Numbered from the stretch's first letter, positions 25,222 to 35,744 are shown. The stretch: 64,000 nt of DNA from an uncultured bacterium (GCA_949294395.1 CASFGU010000061.1:1-64000), one strand, 5' to 3'. Numbers and translations are program-made. The notes: generated by a model not told the origin, from the sequence alone.

Positions 25222-26196
25222 TTATTTAGCGGTTTCTCCGAGAAAGAATACCTGCAGTGCGTTTTCCTGAACTTTAACCGGACGGTAGAAATCTTTTACC
25301 AGAACGCATTTTGTCTGAATGCAGTTAAGATTTCTTTCGTGAAGATATTTTTCTAAATTGTCGGCTGTTCTTGTGTACTGCCTGTGTTTCAGGTATGCGT
25401 TAAAGTTTGTTTTCCTGCGCGAAATCTCCCCGAGTGCAAAGTTTATTATTTCATCGTATGAAATTTTGTATCCGTCGTTTGTTGAAATATCTATTATAAA
25501 ATTCTTATGGTCTGCTGTAGTGATGGAAAGATAGGCGATAAGTTTGTGTGTAAGAGCATCTTCCAGCACGTAACGGTTTTTGTAGAAGTTTACAAGACCT
25601 GCAAAAAAGGGTTCTTTATATTCCTGTTTAATCCTTTCCATAGAAGGCTTGTAGAGAGAATTAAGCTCTGAATTATAAAGGTTTGCAACCTCTGCGGCAT
25701 CAGAATTCTGGCAGTAGCGGAAAGGCGCTTTTTGAGGCTCTGCAGGGGTAAAATTTGAAAGCTCCCAGGTGTTTTCATAAGAACACTGGCGGAAGCCGCA
25801 GCCGTTTAAAAATAAATTAAGCAGTTCCGTATGGTGCTGATCTACATTTGCGCAGAAAGATACCGCGCCTTTTGCTCCGTAACGGGCTATAACAAATTCA
25901 ACCAGCTGTTTCCCTGCATCGTAAAAATTCTGACGGAAAATGAGTTTTGTAATATTAATTTTATACGGATTTCCGCGTGTTGGCACAACGGTTATAAGCC
26001 CTAGAATTTCCTCTTTGTCAAGAAGAATATAAGATTCCGGCAGAAATTTGTATTTGAGAGGAACAAGACAATTCAGTGCAATCAAAGCTTCGTTGTTAAG
26101 TTCATGCTGAAATCTTGCGGTATCTTTGATGCCGTCAAGTTCTATATTCTTATTTATTTTAGGAATATCAAAGCAGGTTAACCTTTTTATCCTCAT
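25222..26196 (-). CDS. GNAT-like acetyltransferase-fold protein
   Basis: 324-residue protein with two apparent GNAT-like halves: about 1-150 (ILLDKEEILGLITVVPTRGNP) and 170-310 (YCQNSDAAEVANLYNSEL, then NFIIDISTNDGYKISYDEIINFAL). The acetyl-CoA P-loop is not canonical, so the acceptor and even the activity are uncertain. The ATG after AAAGGG was preferred over one six codons upstream. It is divergent from the first zinc dehydrogenase. Confidence 0.5.
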   Translation of the reverse strand: MRIKRLTCFDIPKINKNIELDGIKDTARFQHELNNEALIALNCLVPLKYKFLPESYILLDKEEILGLITVVPTRGNPYKINITKLIFRQNFYDAGKQLVEFVIARYGAKGAVSFCANVDQHHTELLNLFLNGCGFRQCSYENTWELSNFTPAEPQKAPFRYCQNSDAAEVANLYNSELNSLYKPSMERIKQEYKEPFFAGLVNFYKNRYVLEDALTHKLIAYLSITTADHKNFIIDISTNDGYKISYDEIINFALGEISRRKTNFNAYLKHRQYTRTADNLEKYLHERNLNCIQTKCVLVKDFYRPVKVQENALQVFFLGETAK

Positions 26197-26291
26197 AAAA
26201 TACCCTTTATGCACGAACAGCTATATATATTATATAATTTTTTTTGCCGGTTCGCAAGGTTTGTGTTAAAATTTTTGGCGAAGAGGAAGTT

Positions 26292-27275
26292 ATGAAAATT
26301 GCTGTTATTGATGATGATAAAATAGTTACCAAAAGTACGGAAGATATAAAACTTGACGGACGCCGCGGAGCAATCGTTAAAGTTCTCGGCTGCGGGCTGT
26401 GCGGTTCGGATATTGTAAAATTCAGAGAAAAAATTTCAGGAAACGGTACTGTTCTCGGCCACGAGATTGTTGCACAGATTGTTGACATTAATTCTGATAC
26501 AGATTTCAAATCCGGTGACAAAATAGTCACTTCCCATCATATTCCATGCGGAACATGTAACTACTGCAGGCATGGAAATGTTTCGATGTGCGAACATTTT
26601 AAAAGCACCAATATAAAGCCGGGCGGGTTTAGTGAACGGGTTTACCTTTCAGAAGAGCATCTTAAAAATGTTGCATATAAAATTCCTGCAAATCTTACAG
26701 AGGTGGAGGCTTCTTTTTATGAACCCCTTGGCTGCTGTGTCAGAGCCGTCAAAAGAGCAAATTTAATGAAAAATTCTACAGTGTTTGTTGTCGGGCTCGG
26801 CTCTATCGGAATTTTGATGTCGCAGGCTTTGAAGGCTTACGGGATGAGGGTTACAGGGTGCGACCTTCTGCCGGAGAGAATAGATTTCCTCAAAAATCTC
26901 GGAATTGAGGCCGTTGATTCCCGTGATATGCAGGAAAGTGCAAAATTTGATGCCATATTTATGACATCAGGAGCGGATAAGGCGCTTGATGTTGCACTAA
27001 AAGCTGTAAGGAACGGCGGTACTATTCTTGTGTTTTCAAGTACTCCGAAAAACACAGGCTATCCGAATAACGAGATTTACTACAGAGAATTAACTATTCT
27101 CGGAAGTTATTCTCCGTCGCCTGCGGATTTGAAGGATTCCTTGAAACTTCTTGCAGACGGCAAAGTTATTGTAAAAAATATTTCAACAGAATACTCTCTT
27201 GATGATATTCAAAAGGCTTTTGATGATACAATAAGTAATAAGATTATGAAAGCTTACATAAAAATTAATAATTGA
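26292..27275 (+). CDS. Zinc-dependent medium-chain dehydrogenase (1)
   Basis: Alcohol/polyol dehydrogenase of the sorbitol/threonine dehydrogenase type. Catalytic-zinc Cys is in LGCGLCGSDI and the zinc His-Glu in GHEIVAQI; the structural zinc set is CGTCNYCRHGNVSMC. The NAD Rossmann fold has VVGLGSIGILMSQALKAYG. The ATG after GAGGAAGTT was chosen over a longer unsupported frame. The related dehydrogenase follows 36 nt later, suggesting consecutive oxidation or reduction of a sugar-like substrate. Confidence 0.87.
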   Translation: MKIAVIDDDKIVTKSTEDIKLDGRRGAIVKVLGCGLCGSDIVKFREKISGNGTVLGHEIVAQIVDINSDTDFKSGDKIVTSHHIPCGTCNYCRHGNVSMCEHFKSTNIKPGGFSERVYLSEEHLKNVAYKIPANLTEVEASFYEPLGCCVRAVKRANLMKNSTVFVVGLGSIGILMSQALKAYGMRVTGCDLLPERIDFLKNLGIEAVDSRDMQESAKFDAIFMTSGADKALDVALKAVRNGGTILVFSSTPKNTGYPNNEIYYRELTILGSYSPSPADLKDSLKLLADGKVIVKNISTEYSLDDIQKAFDDTISNKIMKAYIKINN

Positions 27276-27311
27276 GAAAGGCGGTACGGTGAAACCCGTG
27301 CCGGATAAGTT

Positions 27312-28355
27312 ATGCGCGCAATTCAATACTACGGGCCACACAATATAAAACTTGAAAATGTTATGGTGAAACCTCCTGAAGAAGGTGAGGTTGTTGTAAA
27401 GGTGATGTCTGCACTAACCTGTGGAACCGATGTAAAAACATTCCGGCGCGGTCATCCTGTGCTTATAAAAAATATTCCATCAGGGTTTGGGCATGAGTTT
27501 GCCGGTATTGTTGATAAAGTCGGAAAGGGTGTTGATAATGTAAAAGTCGGCGACAGGGTTGTTGCCGCGAATTCTGCACCGTGCGGCAAGTGTTTTTATT
27601 GCAGGCGAGGGGAGTACAACCTCTGTGAAAATCTTGATCTTTTAAACGGGGCTTACGCAGAATATATTACTGTGCCTGCAAGAATTGTGAAAAAAAATAT
27701 GCTCCATCTTCCGGAAGGTTTGAGTTTTGATAAGGCTGCATTTTGCGAACCTCTTGCAAATGTGGTGCACGGGGTCGAAAGAACAGGAATAAAATCCGGA
27801 CAGACTGTAGGCATCATAGGTATCGGGCCTATCGGGTTGATGTTTGCACGGCTTGCAAAGCTCAAGGGCGCACGTGTTATAGTAGCAGGCCGGAATCCTT
27901 TGAAATTAAAAATGGCTGAAGAATTTGCGCATGCTGATGAAATTGTTGATTTGATAAAATATCCGAATCCTGAAAAAATATTTATGGATTTTACGGAAGA
28001 ACATAAAGGGCTGGATGTTGCTGTAGAATGTGTCGGGCTTCCTGAAATCTGGGAGAGAATATTCTCTTTTGTTCGTCCGGGCGGTACCGTACACTTTTTT
28101 GGCGGTTGTAAATCAGGTTCAACTGTTACTTTTGATACTACCAAAATGCACTACGGCGATATTAGGCTTATGAGCGTATTCCATCACACTCCGGAATATT
28201 TCCGGATGGCGCTTGATTATATTGCTTCAGGCGATGTAGAAGTTGAAAAGCTTATCACCGGAACTATCGGGCTTGATAAGATTGAATGGGCTATGCAGCA
28301 GCATATTGACGGCAAAGCTATTAAATTTCTTGTTAAACCGTGGCTGCAGCAATAA
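27312..28355 (+). CDS. Zinc-dependent medium-chain dehydrogenase (2)
   Basis: Second MDR-family polyol/alcohol dehydrogenase: TCGTDVKTFRRGHP with zinc Cys, GHEFAGIV, structural zinc motif CGKCFYCRRGEYNLC, and NAD-binding GIIGIGPIGLMFARLAKLKG. At 347 aa it is full length. Similar in design to its upstream partner but not a close copy. Substrate unknown; threonine, sorbitol or inositol-type polyols are the usual ones in this family. Confidence 0.88.
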   Translation: MRAIQYYGPHNIKLENVMVKPPEEGEVVVKVMSALTCGTDVKTFRRGHPVLIKNIPSGFGHEFAGIVDKVGKGVDNVKVGDRVVAANSAPCGKCFYCRRGEYNLCENLDLLNGAYAEYITVPARIVKKNMLHLPEGLSFDKAAFCEPLANVVHGVERTGIKSGQTVGIIGIGPIGLMFARLAKLKGARVIVAGRNPLKLKMAEEFAHADEIVDLIKYPNPEKIFMDFTEEHKGLDVAVECVGLPEIWERIFSFVRPGGTVHFFGGCKSGSTVTFDTTKMHYGDIRLMSVFHHTPEYFRMALDYIASGDVEVEKLITGTIGLDKIEWAMQQHIDGKAIKFLVKPWLQQ

Positions 28356-28438
28356 ACGCGGCTTATCCTTTTCAGCTGAATTTTTGTTGCATGCGGCGAA
28401 GCTGGAGGCTAGAACAAGGGGCTTTTCTTCCTTTTATG

Positions 28439-29863
28439 TTACTTTTCATATTCTGTTGTTTTGAATATGCCGTAAGTCTTGTTCATGTCTTTGTATAATT
28501 CAAATACAATTCTTCTATCTCTATCTTCAATAATGAAACCTTCAAGAGGGGTTTGTTTGGTAATCTTCATTATGGAATAATTTGTTTTTTCTTTTGAAAG
28601 GCTTTTTGTAATCCACCCGGGAACATAGTATTCTGGCCCTTTAGTACTGCATAACACAGAAGTATGAAGTGCTGAACTGTAGGAAGCTCTTTGTCCCTGA
28701 CAGTAGAACCATACATCCACGTTATCTTTTCTTAAATAAGGCAGAACTTTTTTGTCCAGCGGGTAGTATAATATTATGCGTCCGTTTTTCAGATTATTAT
28801 CATTTAGGATGTAATCTGCAAAATATTTTGAGCCTGAATGTATATAAACGTAAGCTGTATCTGGAAATGTGAAGATGTAACTAAGGAATACCAGCATTAC
28901 AGCAATTTCTGCTGCGCGTTTCAGCATTGTATTCTCAGGGTTTTCGTTTGCATAAATCCAATAGCTTATAAGTGCATACACAAAAAGGAATACAAGGTGG
29001 TGGGTAAATCCGGCGTATATCTGTGAAAATATAAAAAGTAATGCTCCTATGGTATATAAAAGAAAAAATAATGCTTTTTTGTTTTTAAATAAGCATACCG
29101 GCAGTAAGATTGCACTTAATATACTTCCGGCTATTGCTAAAATATTTGATAACGGTTTTGTACCTATATAATATTCTGAAAGGTTTTTTATGAAATCTGT
29201 TCCAGTACTTTGTATTGCTGTATTAGAGCCGCCGAGCTGTAATAAAATCAAGCAGGCGCCGGCTGCCATTATTGAAAATGAAAGAATAAAATCTTTCTTT
29301 GATACTTTATCTTTTAATGCTTCTTTTATTAAATCAAAGGCAAAGATAAATCCGAAAGCGCTTGCCCCTATAAGAGTCATAACGCTTGTATTTGCACATA
29401 GAATAATCAGAAAAGAATAAATAACGGGATGTTTTAATTTATCCTTATAGAACCCTGCAAGCAGAAACAGTATTAAAACGCCGATTGCATAACATCTTGC
29501 TACAACTGGAAAAAGTATAAAAAATGGAAATGAAAATGTTACGACAACTTTCGTAAAATTATTAAACGGCGCCTTTTTCCACATGTAAATTACGCTTGCA
29601 AGAGCAAAGAAATAATTCATAAAAAGCATTGAGTAAGGGTACCACAAATCAGCTTTGGCAAAAGGCATTATCAAGAGATACCAGATGAATGTATGACCTT
29701 CAACATTCATTAAGTTTATTATCTCTTTTAAATTCAGTTGCTGTGCAATAGTCCACGCTTGAGCTTCATCAAACCACGGCTGGTGGAATATAAGACGTAA
29801 TAACGTAACAATTATATAGATAGTTATTACCGTAATAAACAACTTATTATTTTTTAACTTCAT
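28439..29863 (-). CDS. GT-C-type multi-pass membrane glycosyltransferase-like protein
   Basis: 474 residues, about ten hydrophobic helices and a C-terminal soluble tail of about 100 residues. The first periplasmic loop has WFDEAQAW (about residue 30), the acidic DE signature of GT-C enzymes (PMT/ArnT-like) that use polyprenyl-phosphate sugars. It overlaps the FAD oxidoreductase gene by 17 nt, so the two work from one mRNA; a joint role in cell-surface glycan assembly is inferred. The acceptor is unknown. Confidence 0.7.
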   Translation of the reverse strand: MKLKNNKLFITVITIYIIVTLLRLIFHQPWFDEAQAWTIAQQLNLKEIINLMNVEGHTFIWYLLIMPFAKADLWYPYSMLFMNYFFALASVIYMWKKAPFNNFTKVVVTFSFPFFILFPVVARCYAIGVLILFLLAGFYKDKLKHPVIYSFLIILCANTSVMTLIGASAFGFIFAFDLIKEALKDKVSKKDFILSFSIMAAGACLILLQLGGSNTAIQSTGTDFIKNLSEYYIGTKPLSNILAIAGSILSAILLPVCLFKNKKALFFLLYTIGALLFIFSQIYAGFTHHLVFLFVYALISYWIYANENPENTMLKRAAEIAVMLVFLSYIFTFPDTAYVYIHSGSKYFADYILNDNNLKNGRIILYYPLDKKVLPYLRKDNVDVWFYCQGQRASYSSALHTSVLCSTKGPEYYVPGWITKSLSKEKTNYSIMKITKQTPLEGFIIEDRDRRIVFELYKDMNKTYGIFKTTEYEK

Positions 29864-31445
29864 GGTATTCTTTTTCCGTATTTACTTTCCATAGAAATTC
29901 TTTATCGAGGCTGCCCTTTATGACATTCACCGCTTCAATTCCGCTCAGCATAGAGTGATCCATATTATTGTATTTATGCTGCCCGTTTCTTCCTATACAG
30001 TATAAGTTTTCTATTGTATTAAGATAGGTCTTTACCTTTTCAAAGTCTTTGTAGGTGCCAAAGTATGCCGGATATGCTTTTTTTACTCTCACTCTGACTC
30101 TGTCGAGTATGTCTTTCCTGTCAGCAATTTTTAGTTTTTCAAGTTCTGATATTGCAAAATCGAGCATTTCGTTCTCCGGTTTATTCCAGAGTTCGTCGCC
30201 TTCGTTGCAGAAGTATTCGAGGCTTATGAACACCTTGTTCTCAAAGTCTTTTACCAGATAAGGCGACCAGTTGTTCATAATCTGCAGTCTGCCTGCGGTT
30301 ATGTCATCCTCCTGAATATATATCCAGCAGTCAGGACAGATGTTATTAATTGTCGGAATTTTTGTGTTGTTTTTCAGGTTAATTTTGTTGCAGTAAAAAC
30401 CTGCAAGGATGTAATCTCTGTATGGCAAATTCCCTGCAATTTCCGAAATCTCCGAAGGTACTGCATTGTCTAAGCCTTCAACAAGATCTTTTACAGGCAT
30501 GGAAGAAATATAGTAATCCCCTGAAAATTCTGCATAATCACTGTGATTATGCGGTTGCGGACAATCTCCGCAACCGGTAACAGCCTTAACCGCTTTTATT
30601 CGTTTCCCGTCAAGTTCAAAACTGCAAACTTTTGTATTGTAATGAATTTCTCCGCCCATCTTAACAATTTCGTCTGCCATAAATTCCCAGACCTGTCCGC
30701 AGCCGAATTTCGGGTAGAAAAATTCTTCAATTAAGGAAGTTTCCTTTTCTTTATTTGAAATTAACTTTAAAGGAGATAAAATCGCGTTAATTAAGGCTTT
30801 TGAAAGCGAAAGCCCTTTAATCCTCTGTTCACCCCATTCTTTAGAAATTTCTGAAGGGTACAGCCCCCAGACTTTCTGCGTATATTTTTCAAAAAACATC
30901 TTATAAAGCACTTTGCCGAAGCGGTTTATCATAAAATCTTCAAGCGTTGCCTCCGGAACTTTATGAACGCAGGATTTCAAATAGCTCATTCCTGCTTTGC
31001 AGGTTCTCCCAAGGCCCATGTTTAAAATTGTTGCGGCTTTCAGTCTTATCGGGTAGTCAAAGAATTTTCTTAAATAAAATATTCTGGAAACCCTGCGGCG
31101 TTTGAGCATAACCCTGTCAGTTTCGTCCGGATCCGGGCCGGTCGGGGATACTGTAATTTCCCTGTGCAGAATTTTATCATCAACAGGCGGTTTCCCTTGC
31201 AGAGGGAGAATTTCTTCCCAGAAGTCGAGTATTTCCTGGTTTTTGGAAAATAATCTGTGCCCGCCAAGATCAATGCCGTTTCCGTTGTGGTGAACTGTTC
31301 TTGAAATTCCGCCTACACAATCAAGTTCTTCCAGTATAACCGGCTTAATGTCCTCGGTATTTTTTAACAAATAATAAGCCGCACTTAAACCTGCCGGCCC
31401 TGCACCTATAATAATTGCAGTTTTCTCTCTATTCTTATTCCCCAT
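29847..31445 (-). CDS. FAD-dependent oxidoreductase, amine-oxidase/UGM-like
   Basis: 532-residue flavoprotein. The N-terminal dinucleotide fold is [16 protein letters not shown] (about 12-27), followed by [22 protein letters not shown], the FAD-contact block of protoporphyrinogen oxidase / UDP-galactopyranose mutase-like proteins. The C-terminal [18 protein letters not shown] is also typical of these proteins. It may act on a nucleotide sugar or polyprenyl-linked sugar, given the overlapping GT-C gene. It is not a classical short UGM. Confidence 0.8.
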   Translation of the reverse strand: MGNKNREKTAIIIGAGPAGLSAAYYLLKNTEDIKPVILEELDCVGGISRTVHHNGNGIDLGGHRLFSKNQEILDFWEEILPLQGKPPVDDKILHREITVSPTGPDPDETDRVMLKRRRVSRIFYLRKFFDYPIRLKAATILNMGLGRTCKAGMSYLKSCVHKVPEATLEDFMINRFGKVLYKMFFEKYTQKVWGLYPSEISKEWGEQRIKGLSLSKALINAILSPLKLISNKEKETSLIEEFFYPKFGCGQVWEFMADEIVKMGGEIHYNTKVCSFELDGKRIKAVKAVTGCGDCPQPHNHSDYAEFSGDYYISSMPVKDLVEGLDNAVPSEISEIAGNLPYRDYILAGFYCNKINLKNNTKIPTINNICPDCWIYIQEDDITAGRLQIMNNWSPYLVKDFENKVFISLEYFCNEGDELWNKPENEMLDFAISELEKLKIADRKDILDRVRVRVKKAYPAYFGTYKDFEKVKTYLNTIENLYCIGRNGQHKYNNMDHSMLSGIEAVNVIKGSLDKEFLWKVNTEKEYHEVKK

Positions 31446-31564
31446 ACAAATATATCTCCCTCTGTAATTAATTATAACAGGAAAAGACAGGCTTGCAATA
31501 GTGCTGTCAGGAGGAAAAACTTTGCACGGGGTGCAATTCAGATTTAAGGTAGCCGGCGGACATT

Positions 31565-31592
31565 AAAAAAGACCGGTTTTCAAAACCGGCCT
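31565..31592 (-). terminator. Terminator of the 51-residue peptide gene
   Basis: Minus strand GGCCGGTTTTGAAAACCGGTC followed by TTTTTT. Confidence 0.85.
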
Positions 31593-31634
31593 CTGTACAT
31601 AAAGCTCCTCTTATTTCTCTTGCAGTAAAAACAC

Positions 31635-31790
31635 TTACTTAACGGCTGCAAGACTTGTTTTAATCCCTGCATCTGCATTAATACTCTTTGCCGATGCAAC
31701 CGCCATACTGCGGCGTTTTCTCGCTCCTCTTAATATAAATTCCACACTGTCGCATACATTACACGAAGGTGTTACAATCTTTTTCAACAT
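31635..31790 (-). CDS. 51-residue small protein, unknown
   Basis: AAGGAG 10 nt before the ATG and a strong terminator 45 nt after the stop mark a real single gene. The peptide starts MLKKIVTPSCNVCDSVEF, with one CxxC, has a basic patch RGARKRRS, and ends in an Ala/Ser/Thr-rich tail (VASAKSINADAGIKTSLAAVK is the extreme C-terminus, 31-51). There is no membrane helix or double-glycine leader. Could be a small metal-binding or RNA-binding protein, or a peptide precursor; none is supported further. Confidence 0.65.
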   Translation of the reverse strand: MLKKIVTPSCNVCDSVEFILRGARKRRSMAVASAKSINADAGIKTSLAAVK

Positions 31791-32013
31791 ATATAAATTT
31801 CTCCTTAGATTTCTGATTACATTTTTCATATCGGAGCAATTTGCTAAAATCTTTAACAAAAAAGGGTAATTGTAACAAAATGTAAATATGAATTTCAAAT
31901 AGCCTGAAATTCAATTATACTCTGAGATAGGATAGGATGGGGTGGGCGGATAGCAATCGTTTGAGGCAAAATATTTTTATTAAATCAGGAGATAATCTTG
32001 AAAGGAGTTAAGT

Positions 32014-32373
32014 ATGACAATCACAGTCGGCGACATTTACGGGAAGTTTCCGAATTTCAGGCCGGAAGATATGATTAAGCTGTGCGACGGAAACGAAGAT
32101 TTAAATGGCAGGACAGTTGTTCCGCTTGCCAATATTGCAGCATTCGGAGATAATAATCTGTCTGTGTTTGTTGCAGAAAGAGAAGGAAAAGGTTTCACCG
32201 GTTTGCTGCCTAAAAATGCACGAACAACGATTAATAAGGACGCAGGAATTGTTGAAAACACCCGGGATAAAAAGTCTGAGGCAGTTAATCAGACAAATCA
32301 GACAATCCCTAAGGATACAAGCATTTTTACAATGAAACCGGAAACCGTACATGACAAAAAAGCTCCTGTTTAA
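32014..32373 (+). CDS. Hypothetical protein, 119 aa
   Basis: AAAGGAG precedes the ATG and a terminator lies across the stop codon, so the gene is well supported. There is a folded-looking N-terminal part of about 70 residues (TVGDIYGKFPNFRPEDMIKL) and a polar, Thr/Lys/Asn-rich tail that is probably disordered. No signal peptide, no recognised domain. It stands alone between the small peptide gene and the rpmA region. Confidence 0.7.
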   Translation: MTITVGDIYGKFPNFRPEDMIKLCDGNEDLNGRTVVPLANIAAFGDNNLSVFVAEREGKGFTGLLPKNARTTINKDAGIVENTRDKKSEAVNQTNQTIPKDTSIFTMKPETVHDKKAPV

Positions 32374-32390
32374 TGCAGGAGCTTCTTGTT
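32360..32390 (+). terminator. Terminator overlapping the end of the 119-aa gene
   Basis: AGCTCCTG-TTTAATG-CAGGAGCT followed by TCTTGTT. Confidence 0.75.
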
Positions 32391-32527
32391 AAATAATCCG
32401 ATATTCTCCAATTTTATACAATGCGAAATTTAAAAGCCGTTATTTCGTCTACACCTAAAATCTGGTTTCAGGTGCCTTTTGACGGTACATTGTATGTTCG
32501 CGGACAATCCCGTTAATTTTTGACAGC

Positions 32528-32782
32528 TTACACAGCGTATACACTAACCTGTTTTCTGTCGCGTCTGTGTGCTTCAAACTTCACTTCGCCGTCAATAAGA
32601 GCGAATAAAGTATCATCTGAGCCGATACCAACATTGTTTCCAGGGTGGATTTTTGTTCCTCTCTGGCGGACAAGAATGTTGCCGGCTTTAACGGTTTCGC
32701 CGCCGAATTTCTTAACGCCTAAACGTTTCGCTTCGGAGTCGCGGCCGTTACGGGTGGATCCCATACCTTTCTTATGTGCCAT
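32528..32782 (-). CDS. rpmA: 50S ribosomal protein L27
   Basis: 84 residues with the conserved [20 protein letters not shown] start, [17 protein letters not shown] and [18 protein letters not shown]27 lies near the peptidyl-transferase centre. There is no N-terminal cleavage extension of the Firmicutes type. It lies downstream of rplU across a 120-nt spacer that carries a dispersed ATTCTGAACTTGTTTCAGAAT hairpin, as in the usual rplU-rpmA operon. Confidence 0.98.
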   Translation of the reverse strand: MAHKKGMGSTRNGRDSEAKRLGVKKFGGETVKAGNILVRQRGTKIHPGNNVGIGSDDTLFALIDGEVKFEAHRRDRKQVSVYAV

Positions 32783-32902
32783 AATATTTTCTCCTATATT
32801 GTTTGTTTCTTATGTCATTCTGAACTTGTTTCAGAATCTCTTTTATTGCCGGAGTTTACCCTGAGGCAAGTTCTCCTCAATAATTTCTTCCGTACAGAAC
32901 GC

Positions 32903-33256
32903 TTACGCTTCTGCGTTTTCTGTTGTTTCAGCCTTTTTCTGGGCAGAAGTTCTGATTTTGTTAATCATTACTCTTGTGAAGCCCTGTCTGTGACCCTGTT
33001 TTTTTCTGTAACCTTTTTTAGGTCTCTGTTTGAAAACTATAACTTTTTTAGATTTGTCGTTAGCAAGAACTGTTCCTTCAACAGAAGCGCCTGCAACGTA
33101 AGGCTGACCTACTTTTGATTTTTTACCGTTAACTAACATAACGATTTTGTCAAAAACTACTTTGCTGTCTTTTTCAGCGTCAAGCAATTCAACTTCGACG
33201 TAACGTCCTTCTTCAACGGGGTACTGTTTTCCGCCTGTTTCTACGATTGCGTACAT
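32903..33256 (-). CDS. rplU: 50S ribosomal protein L21
   Basis: 117 residues: MYAIVETGGKQYPVEEG start, KSKVGQPYVAGASVEGTV middle and the RNA-binding KKGYRKKQGHRQGFTRVMI signature, plus a short Ala/Glu-rich tail. The start is the ATG after AAAGGA; a longer frame upstream is not part of the family. It heads the rplU-rpmA unit and is divergent from murF. Confidence 0.98.
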   Translation of the reverse strand: MYAIVETGGKQYPVEEGRYVEVELLDAEKDSKVVFDKIVMLVNGKKSKVGQPYVAGASVEGTVLANDKSKKVIVFKQRPKKGYRKKQGHRQGFTRVMINKIRTSAQKKAETTENAEA

Positions 33257-33426
33257 TGTTTTTTCCTTTCGTTTGCGGGTTTCGTAATCCTTTTCAGGAT
33301 ATTTGTTAGACGATTTACCCATAGTAATACGTACATTTATTATCTTTTGCTGAAACCCGCATGTCAAGTAGTATTAATATTTATTAACTTTTTACTATTA
33401 TGTTTTTTTTGAAGTATCATGATAAT

Positions 33427-34767
33427 ATGATGTTTAAACTGGATGAGATTATTGAGGCTTCGGGAGCTGAATTAGTTAAAAATACTTCTGAAAGTGATGA
33501 TTTTAAAATTTCTACAGATACCCGCAAAATTAATAAGGGTGAACTGTATCTGCCCTTGAAGGGTGCAAGTTTTGACGGGGAAAATTTTCTTTCACAGGCT
33601 GTGGAAAGAGGTGCTGCCGGTTGTTTTATTACAAAAGATTTTTATCCTGAAAACGCAGAGGTAGTTTTAAGGGTTAAGGATACTTTGAGCGCATACCTTT
33701 CTCTTGCAAGGTTTCTGAGGCGTAAATATAACCCGAAAACAATTGCAATTACAGGAAGTTCCGGCAAAACAACCACTAAAGAAATTGTATATTCGGTTTT
33801 AAGTGAAAAGTATAGAACCCATAAGACTTTTTCCAACCATAATAACGAGATTGGTTTTTGTGAAACATTAATGAATATGCCTCCTGATTGTGAAGTTTTG
33901 ATTGTAGAGATGGGGATGCGCGGTTTTGGCGAGATTGAACTTCTTTCAAAATACGCGGAACCTGATTTCGCTGTAATTACAAATGCAGGCACCGCCCACA
34001 TCGGACGCCTCGGAAGTCTTGATAATATTGCAAAAGCCAAGTGTGAGATTGTTAAATACCTCAAAAAAGACGGAATATTTATTGCGCAGGACAACGAAAG
34101 AATTAAAAAGTTTGTCCGTTTTGAGGGTGAAAAATTTTATTATTCGCTGGCCGATGTTAAAATTCTTGCAAGAAAACCGGCTTATTCAAGATTTATTTAC
34201 GATGAAAAAGAGTATGAACTTAATGTTGAAGGTGATTATAATATAGAAAACTCACTTGCTGCTATAAATTTAGGGTATAAGCTGGGGATGACTTATGATG
34301 AAATCCGGCGCGGGCTTGCTGCGTATAAACCTATTGAAAAACGCTGGGAAATGCTTGATGCCGGCGGATATAAGATTATAAATGACAGCTATAACGCAAA
34401 TCCGGATTCTATGAAAGCTGCTGTGTCAACTTTTTTAAGACATTATGAGAATCCTGTTGTTGTACTCGGCGATATGGGAGAACTCGGCGGGATGGAAGAT
34501 GAACTTCACAAAAGTGTCGGGGATTATCTTGCGGGGCTTGATTACGGCAAAGGTGCAAGATACCTGACTGTTGGAAAGCTTGCAGGTGAAATCGGGGAAG
34601 AACTTGAGAATTCAGGTGTTTTTGTAAAGAATTTTGATAATAACAGAGAGGTTTCAGATTACATAATTGATAGTATAGATACCGGTACTACAATATTTCT
34701 GAAAGCCTCAAGAAATATGAAATTTGAAGAAATTATTGAACAGCTAAAGGGAGAGATTAAAGTATGA
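33427..34767 (+). CDS. murF: UDP-MurNAc-tripeptide D-alanyl-D-alanine ligase
   Basis: Cytosolic Mur ligase that adds the D-Ala-D-Ala dipeptide to the peptidoglycan precursor. The N-terminal UDP-binding domain has ISTDTRKINKGELYLPLKG; the ATPase has the P-loop ITGSSGKTTTKE; and the Mur-ligase His/Asn residues lie in FSNHNNEIGFCETLM. The C-terminal domain has DSYNANPDSMKAAV. It is first in a cell-wall operon and overlaps mraY by 4 nt. One of two adjacent ATGs is used; no strong ribosome site is visible. Confidence 0.95.
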   Translation: MMFKLDEIIEASGAELVKNTSESDDFKISTDTRKINKGELYLPLKGASFDGENFLSQAVERGAAGCFITKDFYPENAEVVLRVKDTLSAYLSLARFLRRKYNPKTIAITGSSGKTTTKEIVYSVLSEKYRTHKTFSNHNNEIGFCETLMNMPPDCEVLIVEMGMRGFGEIELLSKYAEPDFAVITNAGTAHIGRLGSLDNIAKAKCEIVKYLKKDGIFIAQDNERIKKFVRFEGEKFYYSLADVKILARKPAYSRFIYDEKEYELNVEGDYNIENSLAAINLGYKLGMTYDEIRRGLAAYKPIEKRWEMLDAGGYKIINDSYNANPDSMKAAVSTFLRHYENPVVVLGDMGELGGMEDELHKSVGDYLAGLDYGKGARYLTVGKLAGEIGEELENSGVFVKNFDNNREVSDYIIDSIDTGTTIFLKASRNMKFEEIIEQLKGEIKV

Positions 34768-35744
34768 TAATGATTGCGGTGGCATTTCTGTTAGCGATGA
34801 TTTTGTGCTTGCTTTTCGGGGTGCCTTATATAGATTTTTTAAAGAAAAAAATGATAGGGCAGTATGTCAAAGACTGTGCGCCGGAAGCACATGCTAAAAA
34901 ACAGGGAACTCCTACAACAGGAGGTGTTTTTATTATTGTTGCAATAATTGCTGCCTCAATTATTACGCTGCTGCTTGCCCAGAGGTTTGACACAGAAGCA
35001 ATTATTATTCTGATAACTCTTTTGTTTTATACATTTGCCGGATTTCAGGATGATTACATAAAGCTTAAAGGGCATGCAAACGATGGTTTGAGTGCGAAAG
35101 GAAAACTCTTAAGACAGATTGCGATAGCTCTTTTGCCGGCTATTTATGTCGTAATCCGTTCTAAGGGCGGGTGCGAATTTTCAATACTCTCTTATACAAT
35201 TGATTTAAAGTGGCTGTATCCGTTTCTGGCGGTGTTTATAATCACCGGAGCATCAAACGCTTATAATCTTACTGACGGGCTTGACGGGCTTGCTGCATCA
35301 ACAGGGGTGTTTGCATTCGGTGCATGTTCGATTGTTGCACTTTTCAGCGGCTACCCTCAGGCAGCAATTGTTGCTGCTGCAACTGCCGGAGCACTGTTTG
35401 GCTTTTTAAGGTACAATAAACCTAAGGCTCAGGTATTTATGGGTGATACCGGTTCGCTTGCAATCGGAGGACTTCTTGGAACGCTTGCCGTTACCGGCAA
35501 GTTTGAATTTCTTTTAATATTTATAGGAGGAGTTTTTGTGATGGAAACCCTATCGGTTATTATTCAGGTGTTCAGTTTTAAAACTACCGGTAAAAGAGTT
35601 TTTAAAATGGCGCCGATTCATCACCATTTCGAACTTTGCGGATGGAGCGAAAAGAAAGTTGTTGGAGTGTTTGCTCTTGTATCAGCTTTACTTTCAGTGT
35701 TTGCACTCGTTTTATTTTATTTAACAAATAGAGGTGTTTTATAA
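34764..35744 (+). CDS. mraY: Phospho-N-acetylmuramoyl-pentapeptide-transferase
   Basis: Transfers phospho-MurNAc-pentapeptide to undecaprenyl phosphate, making lipid I. About ten membrane helices; conserved GTPTTGG loop, FAGFQDDYIKL (catalytic DD), NAYNLTDGLDGLA, and the APIHHHFEL loop. Length 326 is normal. Start and stop overlap both neighbours, as expected in a tightly coupled operon. Confidence 0.97.
   Translation: MIMIAVAFLLAMILCLLFGVPYIDFLKKKMIGQYVKDCAPEAHAKKQGTPTTGGVFIIVAIIAASIITLLLAQRFDTEAIIILITLLFYTFAGFQDDYIKLKGHANDGLSAKGKLLRQIAIALLPAIYVVIRSKGGCEFSILSYTIDLKWLYPFLAVFIITGASNAYNLTDGLDGLAASTGVFAFGACSIVALFSGYPQAAIVAAATAGALFGFLRYNKPKAQVFMGDTGSLAIGGLLGTLAVTGKFEFLLIFIGGVFVMETLSVIIQVFSFKTTGKRVFKMAPIHHHFELCGWSEKKVVGVFALVSALLSVFALVLFYLTNRGVL

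Noticed and set aside
28356-28438. Small gene between the second dehydrogenase and the GT-C gene
   Set aside because: The open frame has no ribosome site and runs antisense into the GT-C coding sequence.
32520-32864. 114-residue + strand frame over rpmA
   Set aside because: Antisense shadow of the L27 gene.
33258-33399. Autoregulatory ribosomal leader before rplU
   Set aside because: I could not find a convincing conserved fold; only AT-rich divergent promoter sequence is visible.
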